From: Cellvibrio sp. PSBB023
GTDB lineage: Bacteria; Pseudomonadota; Gammaproteobacteria; Pseudomonadales; Cellvibrionaceae
Length of the DNA: 64,000 nucleotides
Assembly: GCF_002007605.1 (NCBI RefSeq)
Contig: NZ_CP019799.1
Coordinates: 1,550,001 to 1,614,000, forward strand
Direction of reading: 5' to 3'
Shown: positions 25,532 through 34,774 of the stretch, one piece after another
Position numbering within the stretch: position 1 is the stretch's first letter
Layout: every line of letters begins with the position of its first letter
Translations under genes and position numbers: made by a program
The notes under the pieces: model-generated
What the model saw: the letters and a program-made list of their open reading frames with translations, nothing else
Databases searched by the model: none
What the model was told of the DNA's origin: nothing

Positions 25532-28500
25532 GAACATGCTCCTATAGGAAGAACCCAAGCATCACCTAAAAATCCACTTACGTATGGATCAGTGTAGTTA
25601 CTAGTAACAACTGCGGCATGACCGCCAGAGGATACAACTGCTACTTGTCCTGTAGCCAACGAACTTTGCAATACATTTAATTGGTTTGAGTTTGTTAATG
25701 TTTGAGATGGATCCCCCCAAGCCTGCCGTAGGTATGCATTCATTTGACGAGCGGAAATGATATATCTATTGGTTCCATCACCCCAATTTCGATTAGCACC
25801 AGGAGCACCAGATGGTATTTTAGCTCCACCCATATTAAGAGCATAACTGACACGTGCAGCGCAAGAATTTTGAAGACCACCAGGTGAGTTCTCACCATAT
25901 AGCTCATTCATTTTAAAACCGATTAAATTCCAGACATCAGCCCCAGTGTACTCGTTGTAATTTGGATAATTATTCCAGAAGTTTGAGGATGTTGGCATTC
26001 CACACTCACACAACCCCGTGAGGTCAAATCTATTATTAGGATTGTTACCAACATACGTGTAAGTATTCAAACCAGCAGCCAAACCAATAGGATCGCTCTG
26101 TGTATACCGTCCCGTCGACGCATCATAATAGCGGTTCCAGTTGTACCAGAGGCCGCTCTCATTATCGTAATACTGGCCAGGGTAACCAATATTCAAATCG
26201 CCAATTTGATTTGTAGAAACCGTTCGATCATAGGGCTTATTGTATGCTCTCCAAACAATGGTATTACTAGTATTAGTAACAAGGTGTGGGCGACCAATAT
26301 GATCGGTGTGGACATAATGTAATGCACCGTTGTGAATTAACCCGATCAATTGTCCATCCAGCCAAATATATTGTCGGCTTATCGTCAGTGAATTATTAGC
26401 GGTTTCTCCTAACAATAGACCGTTAGGTGCATAAACATAATTGATATTTACCGGGCCGGATTTTCTCACTCGCTGATTCAAGGCGTTGTACAAATACACT
26501 GTTGTAGATCCACCTACTGTGACCGTTTCTTTGCGATTGAAACGATCATATGTGTAAGAAGTTGTCACAGCAGAAGCCGATTTTGAAGTGATGTTGCCGA
26601 TAGGATCATATTGGAAACTTCTAGCGTTAGATCCCGTAATTGTTATAAGGCGATCCGTTCCATATTGGTATCCATAATTCCTGGTTGATGACATAACCGT
26701 TTCCGTCAAACGATTACCATTCAAGTCATAGGTATAGCTGTCATTTACCATATATGTACTGACATTTTTCAAGCGGGAATCCGCATCGTATTGATACGTA
26801 AAAGACTCATAAGGGCCATTGTTAACGCTAGTAAGATTATTATTGCTGTCATAACCAAAACTAATTGATTGAACGCCACCGCTGGTGATGCTGGTCAAGC
26901 GATAATCCAAATCGCGTGGCATAGAGCGTGTGGTTCCATTCCCAAATGTCCAACCGGAAACTGGTCCATATGCATAATAATTAATATTACTTGCCAGGGT
27001 TTGCGTTGTAGTACCAATGGTGACTTTAACTGCATTGACTCGCCCCAAGTTATCGTACTCATAAATAACCTTATTGCCACCAGGGTATGTGATGCTTGAA
27101 ACTCTGCCATTAGCATCATATGCCCAACTGGTTGAGTAGCTGACAAGATTATTAATCGTGGAGGATTGGCTGCTCAATGAGCCATCTTTGTTGTAACTAA
27201 AACCAACTCCAACACCCATGTTGCTCGCCGCACATAGTTTGCCTTTTCCATTGTTGCAATTGTCGTACGACCATGTTTGAACTCGTGTGCCGGTACCAGT
27301 ACCAGAACTCGCTTGCGTCATTCTGTTAAGCGCATCGTAGCTATAGGCGATCGAAATACCATTAGCGCGTGTAATCTGCGTCATCCTGCCACGATTATCA
27401 TAAACATAATTGCTTACACCTGTTTCCGGACTCGTAACTTTCACATTGTTACCCAAACCATCAAATACATAATTGGTTGATTTGGTCCGACCATCAATTA
27501 ATTGCGTCAGATTGCCTGTTGAATCGTAGAAACTTTGGATATAAGCATTAATTGCAGTGGTTGTAGTAATGCGCTGATTGTGGATGTCGTAAGTATGATG
27601 GCTGTATTGATTGAGCGAGTCCCTTTCCGAAACCAAATTATTGTTATTGTCCCACTGGTAACCCTTACTCTGACCTGAGTTGCCATTTTCCGTGAGTACA
27701 CGACCGAGTTCATCACGCACATAGCTCCGATAATGATGAAGGGTATTACCTGTGTATTTGCTAATAGAACTGATATCACCATCAGTGGTGCGAGTGTAAG
27801 ACTCAGTTATTAAACGCGAACTAGATGTTCCTTTGGCAATTTCACTAACAGAACCATTACTTGAGTAATCTATGTATTCCGTTACGCCGTTTTTCGTACT
27901 TTTGGTCATTCCAAATGGGCCATACTCAAAAGAGTTTGTGCGAGGTGAATCGCTCCCCGTAATTACCTCCTGAGTAACGCGCCCCCTTGCATCATATGTC
28001 AACGTTTTCACCAAACCATTAGGGTCGGTGATTGTGCCTGGCAAACCAGATGATGCGTGGTTGCTATAAATAGTTGTATGTCCTGCTGCATTGGTAGCGC
28101 TGGTGAGATAACCTTGCGAATTCCATGAACGCGTACCACCAGCAGCTCCACTCACAACCATTTGAGACATTACTTTATTGCTGTGGAAGCTGTAACTAAA
28201 ATTGGTTGTCTGGCATTGATTAAGAATACCGATTGAGCGGCGATTACAAGTGGTTGCACTTTGCAATAAGTCTTTTGAAGCGTGGCTAGCTGGGTAATAA
28301 ACAAAGTTGGTTTCATCTATCGGATCAGAAAGACTTGCACCAAATCTTTTTTCATTAGTTAGCTTGCTACCATTTTGGTATATGTATGAGAATTGAGTAA
28401 TACGCGTTAATGAAGAATCATTTGGATTGCTGACACGTTTCTCAGAGACAAGACCCGCCTGATTGTAAGTGTAGCTTGTGAGCCCACCGTTCCAGTCAGT

Positions 28501-29883
28501 TTGTGTAAGTATCGCACCATTGGAATTATAAGTTGTTAATGCAGCAGCATCAGGACAAGACTGCACACCACTTCGTTCAACACGCTTTAAGTTGCGCATT
28601 CCCGATTCAACTTCATAAATATATTTACTGCGCGCACCTTTAGAGTTTGTGACTATAGTGTAAGTAGGATCGTACTCGAATGTGGTGGAAAAAGAGCCAT
28701 CTGCTCTGGCACTTTCGATTACTCGTCCACTATTGTAAAAATAATTGCTATAGCGGATACCATTGTAAGAGATGCCTGTTAATAAATTACCAATCGCACC
28801 ATTTTCTCCGTAGTGATATGTACGCGATCCCGTACCTGAAGGATAAGTAACTGTATTGTTTCCGTAAGCATAATATTTACCACCGGAATCTGTCACACCC
28901 ACAATGTTGTTCCCGCTCCAGGTAAATTGGATATAGCGGCCGGATGAGTGAGTTACTCTGTAAAGGCCAGAGTTATTGTAAGTAAATGTCCAGCCTACAC
29001 CTGCAGCATTGTGTTTGGTTAATATGGTGCCACTGTGGTCATATACTTCAACACCACCATCATCCAGTATGAAAGTCCATTTTCTTGTGTGGAAATTATA
29101 AGTTTGCCACGGTGTAATCGACCCTATTGCTTTGCTCCCATCCGGTGCTCTACGTTCAATCTCCACGGGAAATATATCATCTGAGTCTTCACGCCAATCA
29201 TAACATTCACCATAGGTAGGGCCGCACTGAGTAAGGTATTCCCCAACGATATTAGCGTGATCATATGTGATATTTAGATAGTAGCTATAGCTATGTCTCC
29301 AGCTTGGGCCAACGCTACCCATTCCAGGTGATCCATTTTGCCCTGCACGGTAATAGCGAATAAAGTCCAAAGGCATTTCTGCGTCGCTACCGTCAGTGAA
29401 ATCAACCTCAGTCTGTATTTTTTGGCCTGAAGAAACAATTACAGGGTTTCCTGCCGTATTGCATGCGTCATCTGGATTCGGTTCTGGTTCTGGAGGAGGC
29501 GGTGGTTCTGCTGGCTGTGATCCGCTATTGCCATAACCAATTCCACCGCCAGGGTACCATCCAGAGTCACCTCCCAACCTATCTTTACAGCCAGGGAACC
29601 AATTATATCCCTCGCACTCACCGTCAGGCGTGGCCTCTACCACCACTGGTAGCCCTAGGCAATACTTTAAATCGTGCTCTAAACAAGCCGATTCACTCGT
29701 GTGAGATCCGAACTCAGAGTCACCCCAAGTAAACGCGCACGTGTATTGAACTGCTTGCTGGCATTCGTGAAGAGTATCGAACGCGAATGCACTTTTTGAA
29801 ATAAATAAAGAAAAGATTACCGTTCTTACCAAGGGAATATAGAAAAAGTAAGGTTTTTTATTAAATCCAGAAAAAAATGACAC
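25522..29883 (-). CDS. Secreted Rhs/YD-repeat polymorphic toxin with Tae4-like amidase tip
   Basis: The 1453-residue protein starts at GTG 29883 behind AAGGAG. A Sec signal peptide (cleavage near SAFA, residue 35) is followed by a Cys-rich region, a Pro-rich linker (about 125-140) and a DUF6531-like entry (NPVIVSSGQKIQTEVDF). A long Rhs/YD-repeat shell leads to the core block DHIGRPHLV, YDASTGRYTQSDPIGLAAG and a final FDLTGL. The last ~155 residues match the Tae4 peptidoglycan amidase pattern: catalytic Cys1341 in NSCAARVSYALN, His1422 in GGHAAVV, terminal LGDAWVLP. Tae4 enzymes cleave between D-Glu and mDAP in the peptide stem. No PAAR domain is present, so the export route (Sec plus surface release) differs from T6SS-loaded Rhs. 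The gene is AT-rich relative to its neighbours. Confidence 0.85.
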   Translation of the reverse strand: MSFFSGFNKKPYFFYIPLVRTVIFSLFISKSAFAFDTLHECQQAVQYTCAFTWGDSEFGSHTSESACLEHDLKYCLGLPVVVEATPDGECEGYNWFPGCKDRLGGDSGWYPGGGIGYGNSGSQPAEPPPPPEPEPNPDDACNTAGNPVIVSSGQKIQTEVDFTDGSDAEMPLDFIRYYRAGQNGSPGMGSVGPSWRHSYSYYLNITYDHANIVGEYLTQCGPTYGECYDWREDSDDIFPVEIERRAPDGSKAIGSITPWQTYNFHTRKWTFILDDGGVEVYDHSGTILTKHNAAGVGWTFTYNNSGLYRVTHSSGRYIQFTWSGNNIVGVTDSGGKYYAYGNNTVTYPSGTGSRTYHYGENGAIGNLLTGISYNGIRYSNYFYNSGRVIESARADGSFSTTFEYDPTYTIVTNSKGARSKYIYEVESGMRNLKRVERSGVQSCPDAAALTTYNSNGAILTQTDWNGGLTSYTYNQAGLVSEKRVSNPNDSSLTRITQFSYIYQNGSKLTNEKRFGASLSDPIDETNFVYYPASHASKDLLQSATTCNRRSIGILNQCQTTNFSYSFHSNKVMSQMVVSGAAGGTRSWNSQGYLTSATNAAGHTTIYSNHASSGLPGTITDPNGLVKTLTYDARGRVTQEVITGSDSPRTNSFEYGPFGMTKSTKNGVTEYIDYSSNGSVSEIAKGTSSSRLITESYTRTTDGDISSISKYTGNTLHHYRSYVRDELGRVLTENGNSGQSKGYQWDNNNNLVSERDSLNQYSHHTYDIHNQRITTTTAINAYIQSFYDSTGNLTQLIDGRTKSTNYVFDGLGNNVKVTSPETGVSNYVYDNRGRMTQITRANGISIAYSYDALNRMTQASSGTGTGTRVQTWSYDNCNNGKGKLCAASNMGVGVGFSYNKDGSLSSQSSTINNLVSYSTSWAYDANGRVSSITYPGGNKVIYEYDNLGRVNAVKVTIGTTTQTLASNINYYAYGPVSGWTFGNGTTRSMPRDLDYRLTSITSGGVQSISFGYDSNNNLTSVNNGPYESFTYQYDADSRLKNVSTYMVNDSYTYDLNGNRLTETVMSSTRNYGYQYGTDRLITITGSNARSFQYDPIGNITSKSASAVTTSYTYDRFNRKETVTVGGSTTVYLYNALNQRVRKSGPVNINYVYAPNGLLLGETANNSLTISRQYIWLDGQLIGLIHNGALHYVHTDHIGRPHLVTNTSNTIVWRAYNKPYDRTVSTNQIGDLNIGYPGQYYDNESGLWYNWNRYYDASTGRYTQSDPIGLAAGLNTYTYVGNNPNNRFDLTGLCECGMPTSSNFWNNYPNYNEYTGADVWNLIGFKMNELYGENSPGGLQNSCAARVSYALNMGGAKIPSGAPGANRNWGDGTNRYIISARQMNAYLRQAWGDPSQTLTNSNQLNVLQSSLATGQVAVVSSGGHAAVVTSNYTDPYVSGFLGDAWVLPIGACSCN

Positions 29884-29950
29884 ATTAAACTCCTTATCTA
29901 GCTTAGATCAACAAACGCAATCAATATAAACTATCGAATGCAACAAAATC

Positions 29951-30198
29951 TCAACTAAGGAGATTAATGCAAATGTGATTGTTATCACCACCCAAAAGGA
30001 AATTTAAGCGCCATTTTTTAATTAAAATGAAAACTATGTGAGTCGGGAAGTTTTGAGCTCTAATTTTTTTGCAAAACTGGCTGGGTGTTAGCCCCGCTTG
30101 CTTTTTAAATGGCTCGTTAAAAGTGGATTGGAAATTGAATCTAACCGCAGAAGCTGCATCGAATATTGAAAGGATAATTAGATGCTTACAACACGCAT
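29951..30198 (-). pseudogene. C-terminal remnant of an AraC-family regulator
   Basis: No complete gene remains. The minus-strand frame around 30055-30175 translates to the second helix-turn-helix of AraC regulators: AASAVRFNFQSTFNEPFKKQ followed by AGLTPSQFCKKIRAQN. The frame is cut at its 5' side directly at the second 120-bp repeat, and its C-terminal continuation drifts into AT-rich, non-homologous sequence before a stop at 29951. It is probably a passenger that was truncated when the insert formed. Confidence 0.7.
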
Positions 30199-30318
30199 AA
30201 AAAATACCCGCTACACCAATGCGTAGCGGGCAAACATGAGTGCAATAAAAAATGGGTGACTCAGTAAATCATCGGAGAAAAACACACGTTTTACATGGAG
30301 CTATTACAAGAACACACA
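30199..30318. repeat. 120-bp direct repeat, copy 2 (right border of the Rhs insert)
   Basis: Second copy of the repeat at 24579-24698 (117 of 120 positions identical by eye). Its hairpin CCCGCTAC / GTAGCGGG (30207-30230) followed on the minus strand by ATTTTTTAT serves as the terminator of the flgM-flgN transcript. The sequences outside the two copies differ, as expected for a duplication made on insertion. Confidence 0.9.
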
Positions 30319-30367
30319 GCAATCCTTTGCAAATACCTTTCCTTATAAAATCTGAACGCTACAGAAT

Positions 30368-30826
30368 TTAATAATACTGCGGCGAATAAACCTGCTCTGC
30401 CTGTTGCCCGCCTAAAATGTGATTGATAATTTCGTTGTGCATGGCGAGTAATTTACCGTTGCGTTCGTTGAGGCGTTTGGTTTCGCTTACCAAGCTTTCC
30501 AGTTGCGACCAGCGTGCGAGTGGGCTCATGGATTCGGGGAGCATGCACAGTAATTTGACTATGCCTTGGTTGCTCGCGGCGGCGGGGATGCCGAAGGCGG
30601 CGAGTATTTTTCGGCGGCGTTCGGCGCGGGCGCGAATAAATTCGATCAGCACGAGTATCTGTTGATTGAGCTGTTCAATTTGTTCGCAATTACGCAGCAG
30701 CAGTTGCTCGTAAAGGCATTGCATGAGCCCCTGCAAACCCTGGTAGTCGGCGCAGTCCTGTTCTATGTCGCGCCCGGCCAATTGAACCAATTGCTGGGCG
30801 CGATTCAATTGTCCGGTGTCAGTCAT
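30368..30826 (-). CDS. flgN: FlgN-type export chaperone
   Basis: FlgN chaperones the junction proteins FlgK and FlgL. The 152-residue, wholly helical protein begins MTDTGQLNRAQQLVQLAGRD and has the FlgN-like pairs LQGLMQCLYEQLLLRNCEQIEQLN and SLVSETKRLNERNGKLLAMH. It overlaps the flgM stop by 4 bp and ends the transcript at the 120-bp repeat terminator. Confidence 0.85.
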   Translation of the reverse strand: MTDTGQLNRAQQLVQLAGRDIEQDCADYQGLQGLMQCLYEQLLLRNCEQIEQLNQQILVLIEFIRARAERRRKILAAFGIPAAASNQGIVKLLCMLPESMSPLARWSQLESLVSETKRLNERNGKLLAMHNEIINHILGGQQAEQVYSPQYY

Positions 30827-31107
30827 AAATCGCTACTGCGGTGATAGGCGAGAATACTGTGGGCGAGCACTTTTACATCGCTGCTTAATTCGCCGCGCGC
30901 CAGCGCTTGTTTGATGGCGGTGACTTGGTCCATGTCGATTTCCGGCAGTGCGCGCATGGCTTCTTGCAATTCTTCCAGGCGCGGTTCTGCGTTGGCATTT
31001 TGTGTAGCTGCAGCGGTTTTGGAGGGCGCAGCAACGCCGGTTTTGCCTGCGGCCGGTGCCTCAGTGGCGGCACTGTAGCCAGATGTAATGTGCCTGCTGA
31101 TTTCCAT
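30823..31107 (-). CDS. flgM: Anti-sigma28 factor FlgM
   Basis: FlgM binds sigma28 until the hook is complete and is then exported. The 94-residue protein has the usual disordered Ala/Thr-rich N-terminal half and the conserved helical C-terminal half (EIDMDQVTAIKQALARGELSSD, then VLAHSILAYHR). AGGA precedes ATG 31107. A sigma28-type motif about 60 bp upstream suggests feedback by the sigma it inhibits. Confidence 0.94.
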   Translation of the reverse strand: MEISRHITSGYSAATEAPAAGKTGVAAPSKTAAATQNANAEPRLEELQEAMRALPEIDMDQVTAIKQALARGELSSDVKVLAHSILAYHRSSDL

Positions 31108-31161
31108 GATGAGATCCTGAAATAAGGGGGTTACTGTGTATGAACCCTGTTATCAACACTA

Positions 31162-31187
31162 AGCGACCCATTCTGGCGATTACTTAA
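31162..31187 (-). promoter_or_regulatory. Sigma28-type (LafS) promoter of flgM-flgN
   Basis: The minus strand reads TTAAGT-N14-GTCGCT in the 124-bp gap between fliJ and flgM, about 55 bp before the start codon. Confidence 0.75.
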
Positions 31188-31231
31188 ATGGTTCTGCAAA
31201 AAATTTTAATCCGCCAGTTTACCGGCGCCTT

Positions 31232-31654
31232 TTAGCCTTGCGCGCGCCACCAGGATTGCGCTGCCAGCCCGTCCTGTATTTTTTGCTCTTGCTGGTTGAG
31301 CTGTTGTTGCCATTGGGCCATTTTGGCGTCTATCACATGGGCGACGATTTTTTCGCTGCGCATGGCCGCCATTAATTCCACTTGAATGCGCGCCAGGTTT
31401 TCCTCTGCCAACGCCAGCTCGCGCTGTTGCAGCTCCACCATTTTGTGCAGTGTCGCTTTGTATTGTTGCTGGTTGTTACGCTGCAAGGGCGTGGTCATGG
31501 GCACAGTAAAACTGCACAGCCGGTTGAGGCCAATAATGTTGTTGCGGTAGCGCTGGCAGAGATTCTGCTGATAGGTCACTCGCCCCAGCATTTGCTGCAC
31601 CTTGGTGCTGCGCAAACTGGCCAAGCGGGATAAGGCGGCTAACTGTTCTTTCAT
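31232..31654 (-). CDS. fliJ: FliJ-type export protein
   Basis: FliJ is the coiled-coil stalk of the flagellar export ATPase and shuttles chaperones. The 140-residue protein is a long glutamine- and leucine-rich coiled coil (LAALSRLASLRSTKVQQML, then ELQQRELALAEENLARIQVE). It is 15 bp after fliI. FliJ sequences diverge strongly, so the call rests on size, coiled coil and position. Confidence 0.85.
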   Translation of the reverse strand: MKEQLAALSRLASLRSTKVQQMLGRVTYQQNLCQRYRNNIIGLNRLCSFTVPMTTPLQRNNQQQYKATLHKMVELQQRELALAEENLARIQVELMAAMRSEKIVAHVIDAKMAQWQQQLNQQEQKIQDGLAAQSWWRAQG

Positions 31655-31669
31655 GATTGGTCACTGCCC

Positions 31670-32989
31670 CTATCGAATAATGCTTCTGAGCCCGGCAAGG
31701 CTCTGTTCCAGATCGGCACCGGCGCCCACATCCTGCCGTAAAAACCGTTCAATGGCGGGTGCCAATTGCACCGACTGATCGGTTTTTACATCCATGCCCG
31801 GGGTGTAACCACCGAGCGGGATCAGTTCTTTGATTTTTTCGTAGGTGCTGTAAAACTCTTTTAATTGCCGCGCCGCACTTTGGTGTGCCGGTTCCGTAAC
31901 CTGGGTCATGCAGCGACTGACCGAGGCGGCAATATCGATGGCCGGGTAATGGCCGACATCCGCCAGCCGCCGTGACAGCACTATGTGGCCGTCCAGAATG
32001 GCGCGCGCGCAATCCACAATCGGGTCTTGCTGGTCATCGCCCTCTGCCAATACGGTGTAGAGCGCGCTCAAGCTGCCGCGCTCGCTTTCGCCGTTACCGG
32101 CGCTTTCCACCAGTTCAGGCAGCATGCCAAATACCGAGGGCGGGTAACCTTTGGTCGCCGGCGGTTCGCCGAGTGCCAACGCAATTTCACGCTGGGCCAT
32201 GGCATAGCGCGTGAGTGAATCCACTAACAGCAGTACGTCTTTGCCTTGATCGCGAAAATAGGCGGCGATGGTGTGGCACAGCTCGGTAGCTTTCATGCGC
32301 ATCAGTGGCGATTCATTGGCTGGCGCGACCACAACGACGGCTTTGCGTAAGCCCTCTTCCCCCAGCGAATGGAGGATAAACTCCTGCACTTCGCGCCCGC
32401 GTTCGCCAATCAAGCCAACTACCACCACATCGGCGGCGGTTTGACGGGTGATCATGCCCAGCAGCACACTTTTACCCACACCACTGCCCGCAAACAGGCC
32501 GACACGCTGGCCTTTGCCGAGGGTGAGCAAGGCATTAATCGCCCGCACACCGACATCCAAGGGCGCCGATACCGGCCTGCGCTTGAGCGGATTTACCCGC
32601 GGTAATTCGGTGGGCAAGGTGTCGCGACCGCTGAGTTTGCCCAAGTCGTCCAGCGGTTCGCCCAAGCCATTGAGCACCCGTCCCAACCAGGATTCATCGA
32701 TCTGCAACAGGGCTTCATCTTTGGCGGGAAATACGCGGGAACCAGCGGTGAGGCCGATGGGTTTTTTGAAAGGCATGAGGTAGCTGATGTCGCGGTTAAA
32801 ACCCACGACTTGTGCGTCCAGCATGCTGCCATCGCCCTGCTCCACATAGCAGCGCTGGCCGGTCATGCGCTGGCAGCCATGGCTTTCCAGCAACATGCCG
32901 GATACCCGCACCAAACGGCCACTGACCTTGGCCAGTTGCACGCGCTCCAGTGAACGCAGTGCATCGTCAAGCTTGAAGCTTTCCAGCAT
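31670..32989 (-). CDS. fliI: Flagellar export ATPase FliI
   Basis: FliI is the F1-beta-like ATPase that energises type III export at the base of the flagellum. The 439-residue protein has Walker A in GLFAGSGVGKSVLLGMI, the block GLIGERGREVQEFI, Walker B (DVLLLVDSLTRYAMAQREI) and the GEPPATKGYPPSVF loop. Length and motifs are standard. Confidence 0.97.
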   Translation of the reverse strand: MLESFKLDDALRSLERVQLAKVSGRLVRVSGMLLESHGCQRMTGQRCYVEQGDGSMLDAQVVGFNRDISYLMPFKKPIGLTAGSRVFPAKDEALLQIDESWLGRVLNGLGEPLDDLGKLSGRDTLPTELPRVNPLKRRPVSAPLDVGVRAINALLTLGKGQRVGLFAGSGVGKSVLLGMITRQTAADVVVVGLIGERGREVQEFILHSLGEEGLRKAVVVVAPANESPLMRMKATELCHTIAAYFRDQGKDVLLLVDSLTRYAMAQREIALALGEPPATKGYPPSVFGMLPELVESAGNGESERGSLSALYTVLAEGDDQQDPIVDCARAILDGHIVLSRRLADVGHYPAIDIAASVSRCMTQVTEPAHQSAARQLKEFYSTYEKIKELIPLGGYTPGMDVKTDQSVQLAPAIERFLRQDVGAGADLEQSLAGLRSIIR

Positions 32990-32992
32990 GGC

Positions 32993-33697
32993 TTAGCCCT
33001 CAGTGAGTTGCATGTGCTCGGCCAGCGTATCGATGCAGGAATCCAGCCGCTGTTGGCAGCCAATATCCACCTCGGTTTGCGCAGTGACTATGCGGCATTC
33101 GCCCAGTGCCAACTTGTCGTCCGGCACCAAGCGCCAGGCGGCAGCACGACCGGGCGCCAAATCCTTGATGCGCGAATACTCTTCCGGGTTGAGCAGTATG
33201 TGTACTTCGTTCTGTTCTGTGGGCATGGAGGCCAAGGCTTCCTCCGCCAGATTCAGCAATTGGGTGGGGTGCAGGGTCAGCTCACAGCGAATCACTTGCT
33301 GGGCGACTTTTTTCACCAGCTCCAACAATTCCTGCCGACGCTTGCGCTCAAATTCCTGCAAGAACACGCGCAGTTGTTCGCTGATCTGTTCCAGCGGTTC
33401 ACTCGCGGTTTCAAACAGTTGCTTGCCTTCCTGGCGCCCTTCCTCACGGCCGCGTTGCAAACCTTCGTTGCGCCCTTGTGCAAACCCGTCGCGTTCGCCC
33501 GCTTCCTGCCCCTGGATCAAGCCTTGTTGATAGCCCTTTTCCGAGCCCTCCTGAAAACCCTCGGCAATGGCGCGCTGGATGGCTTCCGGGTCGCTGCCCC
33601 ACTGGCCCGCTTGCAGGTTGGAATTGACATTGGCGCGCGGCGGGAAACGATAAGGCCGCCACCCTTTACCTGCCCCTTTAAGCACTTTAACCGTCAT
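32993..33697 (-). CDS. fliH: Flagellar export regulator FliH
   Basis: FliH dimers hold and restrain FliI at the C-ring. The 234-residue protein has the typical glycine-heptad/coiled-coil region (QEGSEKGYQQGLIQGQEAGE, RNEGLQRGREEGRQEG; about residues 45-100) and a conserved C-terminal domain similar to V-ATPase subunit E (LTLHPTQLLNLAEEALASM). It is 3 bp from fliI. Confidence 0.95.
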   Translation of the reverse strand: MTVKVLKGAGKGWRPYRFPPRANVNSNLQAGQWGSDPEAIQRAIAEGFQEGSEKGYQQGLIQGQEAGERDGFAQGRNEGLQRGREEGRQEGKQLFETASEPLEQISEQLRVFLQEFERKRRQELLELVKKVAQQVIRCELTLHPTQLLNLAEEALASMPTEQNEVHILLNPEEYSRIKDLAPGRAAAWRLVPDDKLALGECRIVTAQTEVDIGCQQRLDSCIDTLAEHMQLTEG

Positions 33698-33706
33698 ATC
33701 GGCCCC

Positions 33707-34774
33707 TTATTCCACTGTCTGTTCGCGGAACAATTGCAACTGCACTTCACCGTTGGCGGCCATGTCGCGCACCACCGCCATAATGTCCTTGCGTACCTGC
33801 TCAATGCGGCTCAAGGGCACCGGCCCCTGACGGCGATTGATGGATTCCATTTGCTGCGCCTGCCGCTTGGGCATGGCTGCCATAATCGCTTTGACCAGCG
33901 CTGGTTCAGCGCCTTTGAGCGCCACTACCCACTCGTCCAGCGGGATTGCTTCCAACAAGGCTTGCAATACTTCCTGGCTTTGGCGCGAGAGGATAAAGAA
34001 GTCGTACATTTCGTCTTCAATCTTGTCCACCAAGTCCTTGTTGTGGGCACGCAGCAACTCAAACATCTGGTTACGGTCGCCTTTGAAGCGATTCATGATG
34101 TCCGCTGCCTGCTTCACACCGCGCACCCGCGAGCCTTGGGTTGATAACACCGACAAGCTGCGGTCGATCAATTCTTCCAGTTCGGCGATCACATCGCTGT
34201 TCACTTCGCTCAGGTTGGCGATGCGGTACAACAGCTCGTCCTGACTGGCGGCAGGCATGCATTCCAATACTTCACTGGCCATGGCGGGCGGCAGGAAAGC
34301 GAGGAAAACCGCCTGCATCTGCGCGTGCTCCTTGGCGATCAGGGCGGCAAACTGGCGCGGATCAATCCACTCCATTTTGGCCATCTTGGCGCGAATTTCT
34401 TCACCGTAGATGCTGTCGAGCAGGCCCCGGGTAATATCGCTGCCAAGCGCTTTGCCGAGCATGCCGGACAAATAGGAGCGCGATGCCCCCTTGATGCTGC
34501 TCTGCTCTTTGTAGTCCTCAAAAAAGCGGCTGATCACTTCCGATACCATCGGCTGCTTCACATTGCTCAAGCGCGCCATGGCTTGGCTGATACTGACAAT
34601 TTCCTCCCGCGAGAAGTGGCGCAAGACACCCGCCGAGGTGGAATCGCCCATGCTCAAGAGCAGGATGGCAGCCTGCTCAACCGGGCTGAGCGAGCGCATA
34701 GGCACGCGCGCCGGAACGTCTTTGGTCGCTGAGGCACTGCGCTCATCAGCCTGCTGGATTGAGGGTTCTTTCAT
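33707..34774 (-). CDS. fliG: Flagellar motor switch protein FliG
   Basis: FliG is the rotor protein that engages MotA. The 355-residue protein shows the N-domain LSPVEQAAILLLSMGD and the C-terminal torque domain (GVKQAADIMNRFKGDRNQMFE, then EWVVALKGAEPALVKAIMAAMPKR), with charged residues in the final helices where MotA contact occurs. It overlaps fliF by 29 bp. Length is slightly above E. coli (331). Confidence 0.96.
   Translation of the reverse strand: MKEPSIQQADERSASATKDVPARVPMRSLSPVEQAAILLLSMGDSTSAGVLRHFSREEIVSISQAMARLSNVKQPMVSEVISRFFEDYKEQSSIKGASRSYLSGMLGKALGSDITRGLLDSIYGEEIRAKMAKMEWIDPRQFAALIAKEHAQMQAVFLAFLPPAMASEVLECMPAASQDELLYRIANLSEVNSDVIAELEELIDRSLSVLSTQGSRVRGVKQAADIMNRFKGDRNQMFELLRAHNKDLVDKIEDEMYDFFILSRQSQEVLQALLEAIPLDEWVVALKGAEPALVKAIMAAMPKRQAQQMESINRRQGPVPLSRIEQVRKDIMAVVRDMAANGEVQLQLFREQTVE

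Noticed and set aside
29439..29883. PAAR or T6SS-loading domain at the Rhs N-terminus
   Set aside because: The N-terminus is a signal peptide followed by a Cys-rich, Pro-rich segment; no PAAR repeats are seen.
24579..30318. The 120-bp repeats as insertion-sequence ends
   Set aside because: They are direct, not inverted, and no transposase is encoded between them. They are treated as a duplication of a terminator region.
33008..34144. 378-codon open frame on the plus strand over fliH and fliG
   Set aside because: It spans two well-supported minus-strand genes and its translation shows no protein family features.
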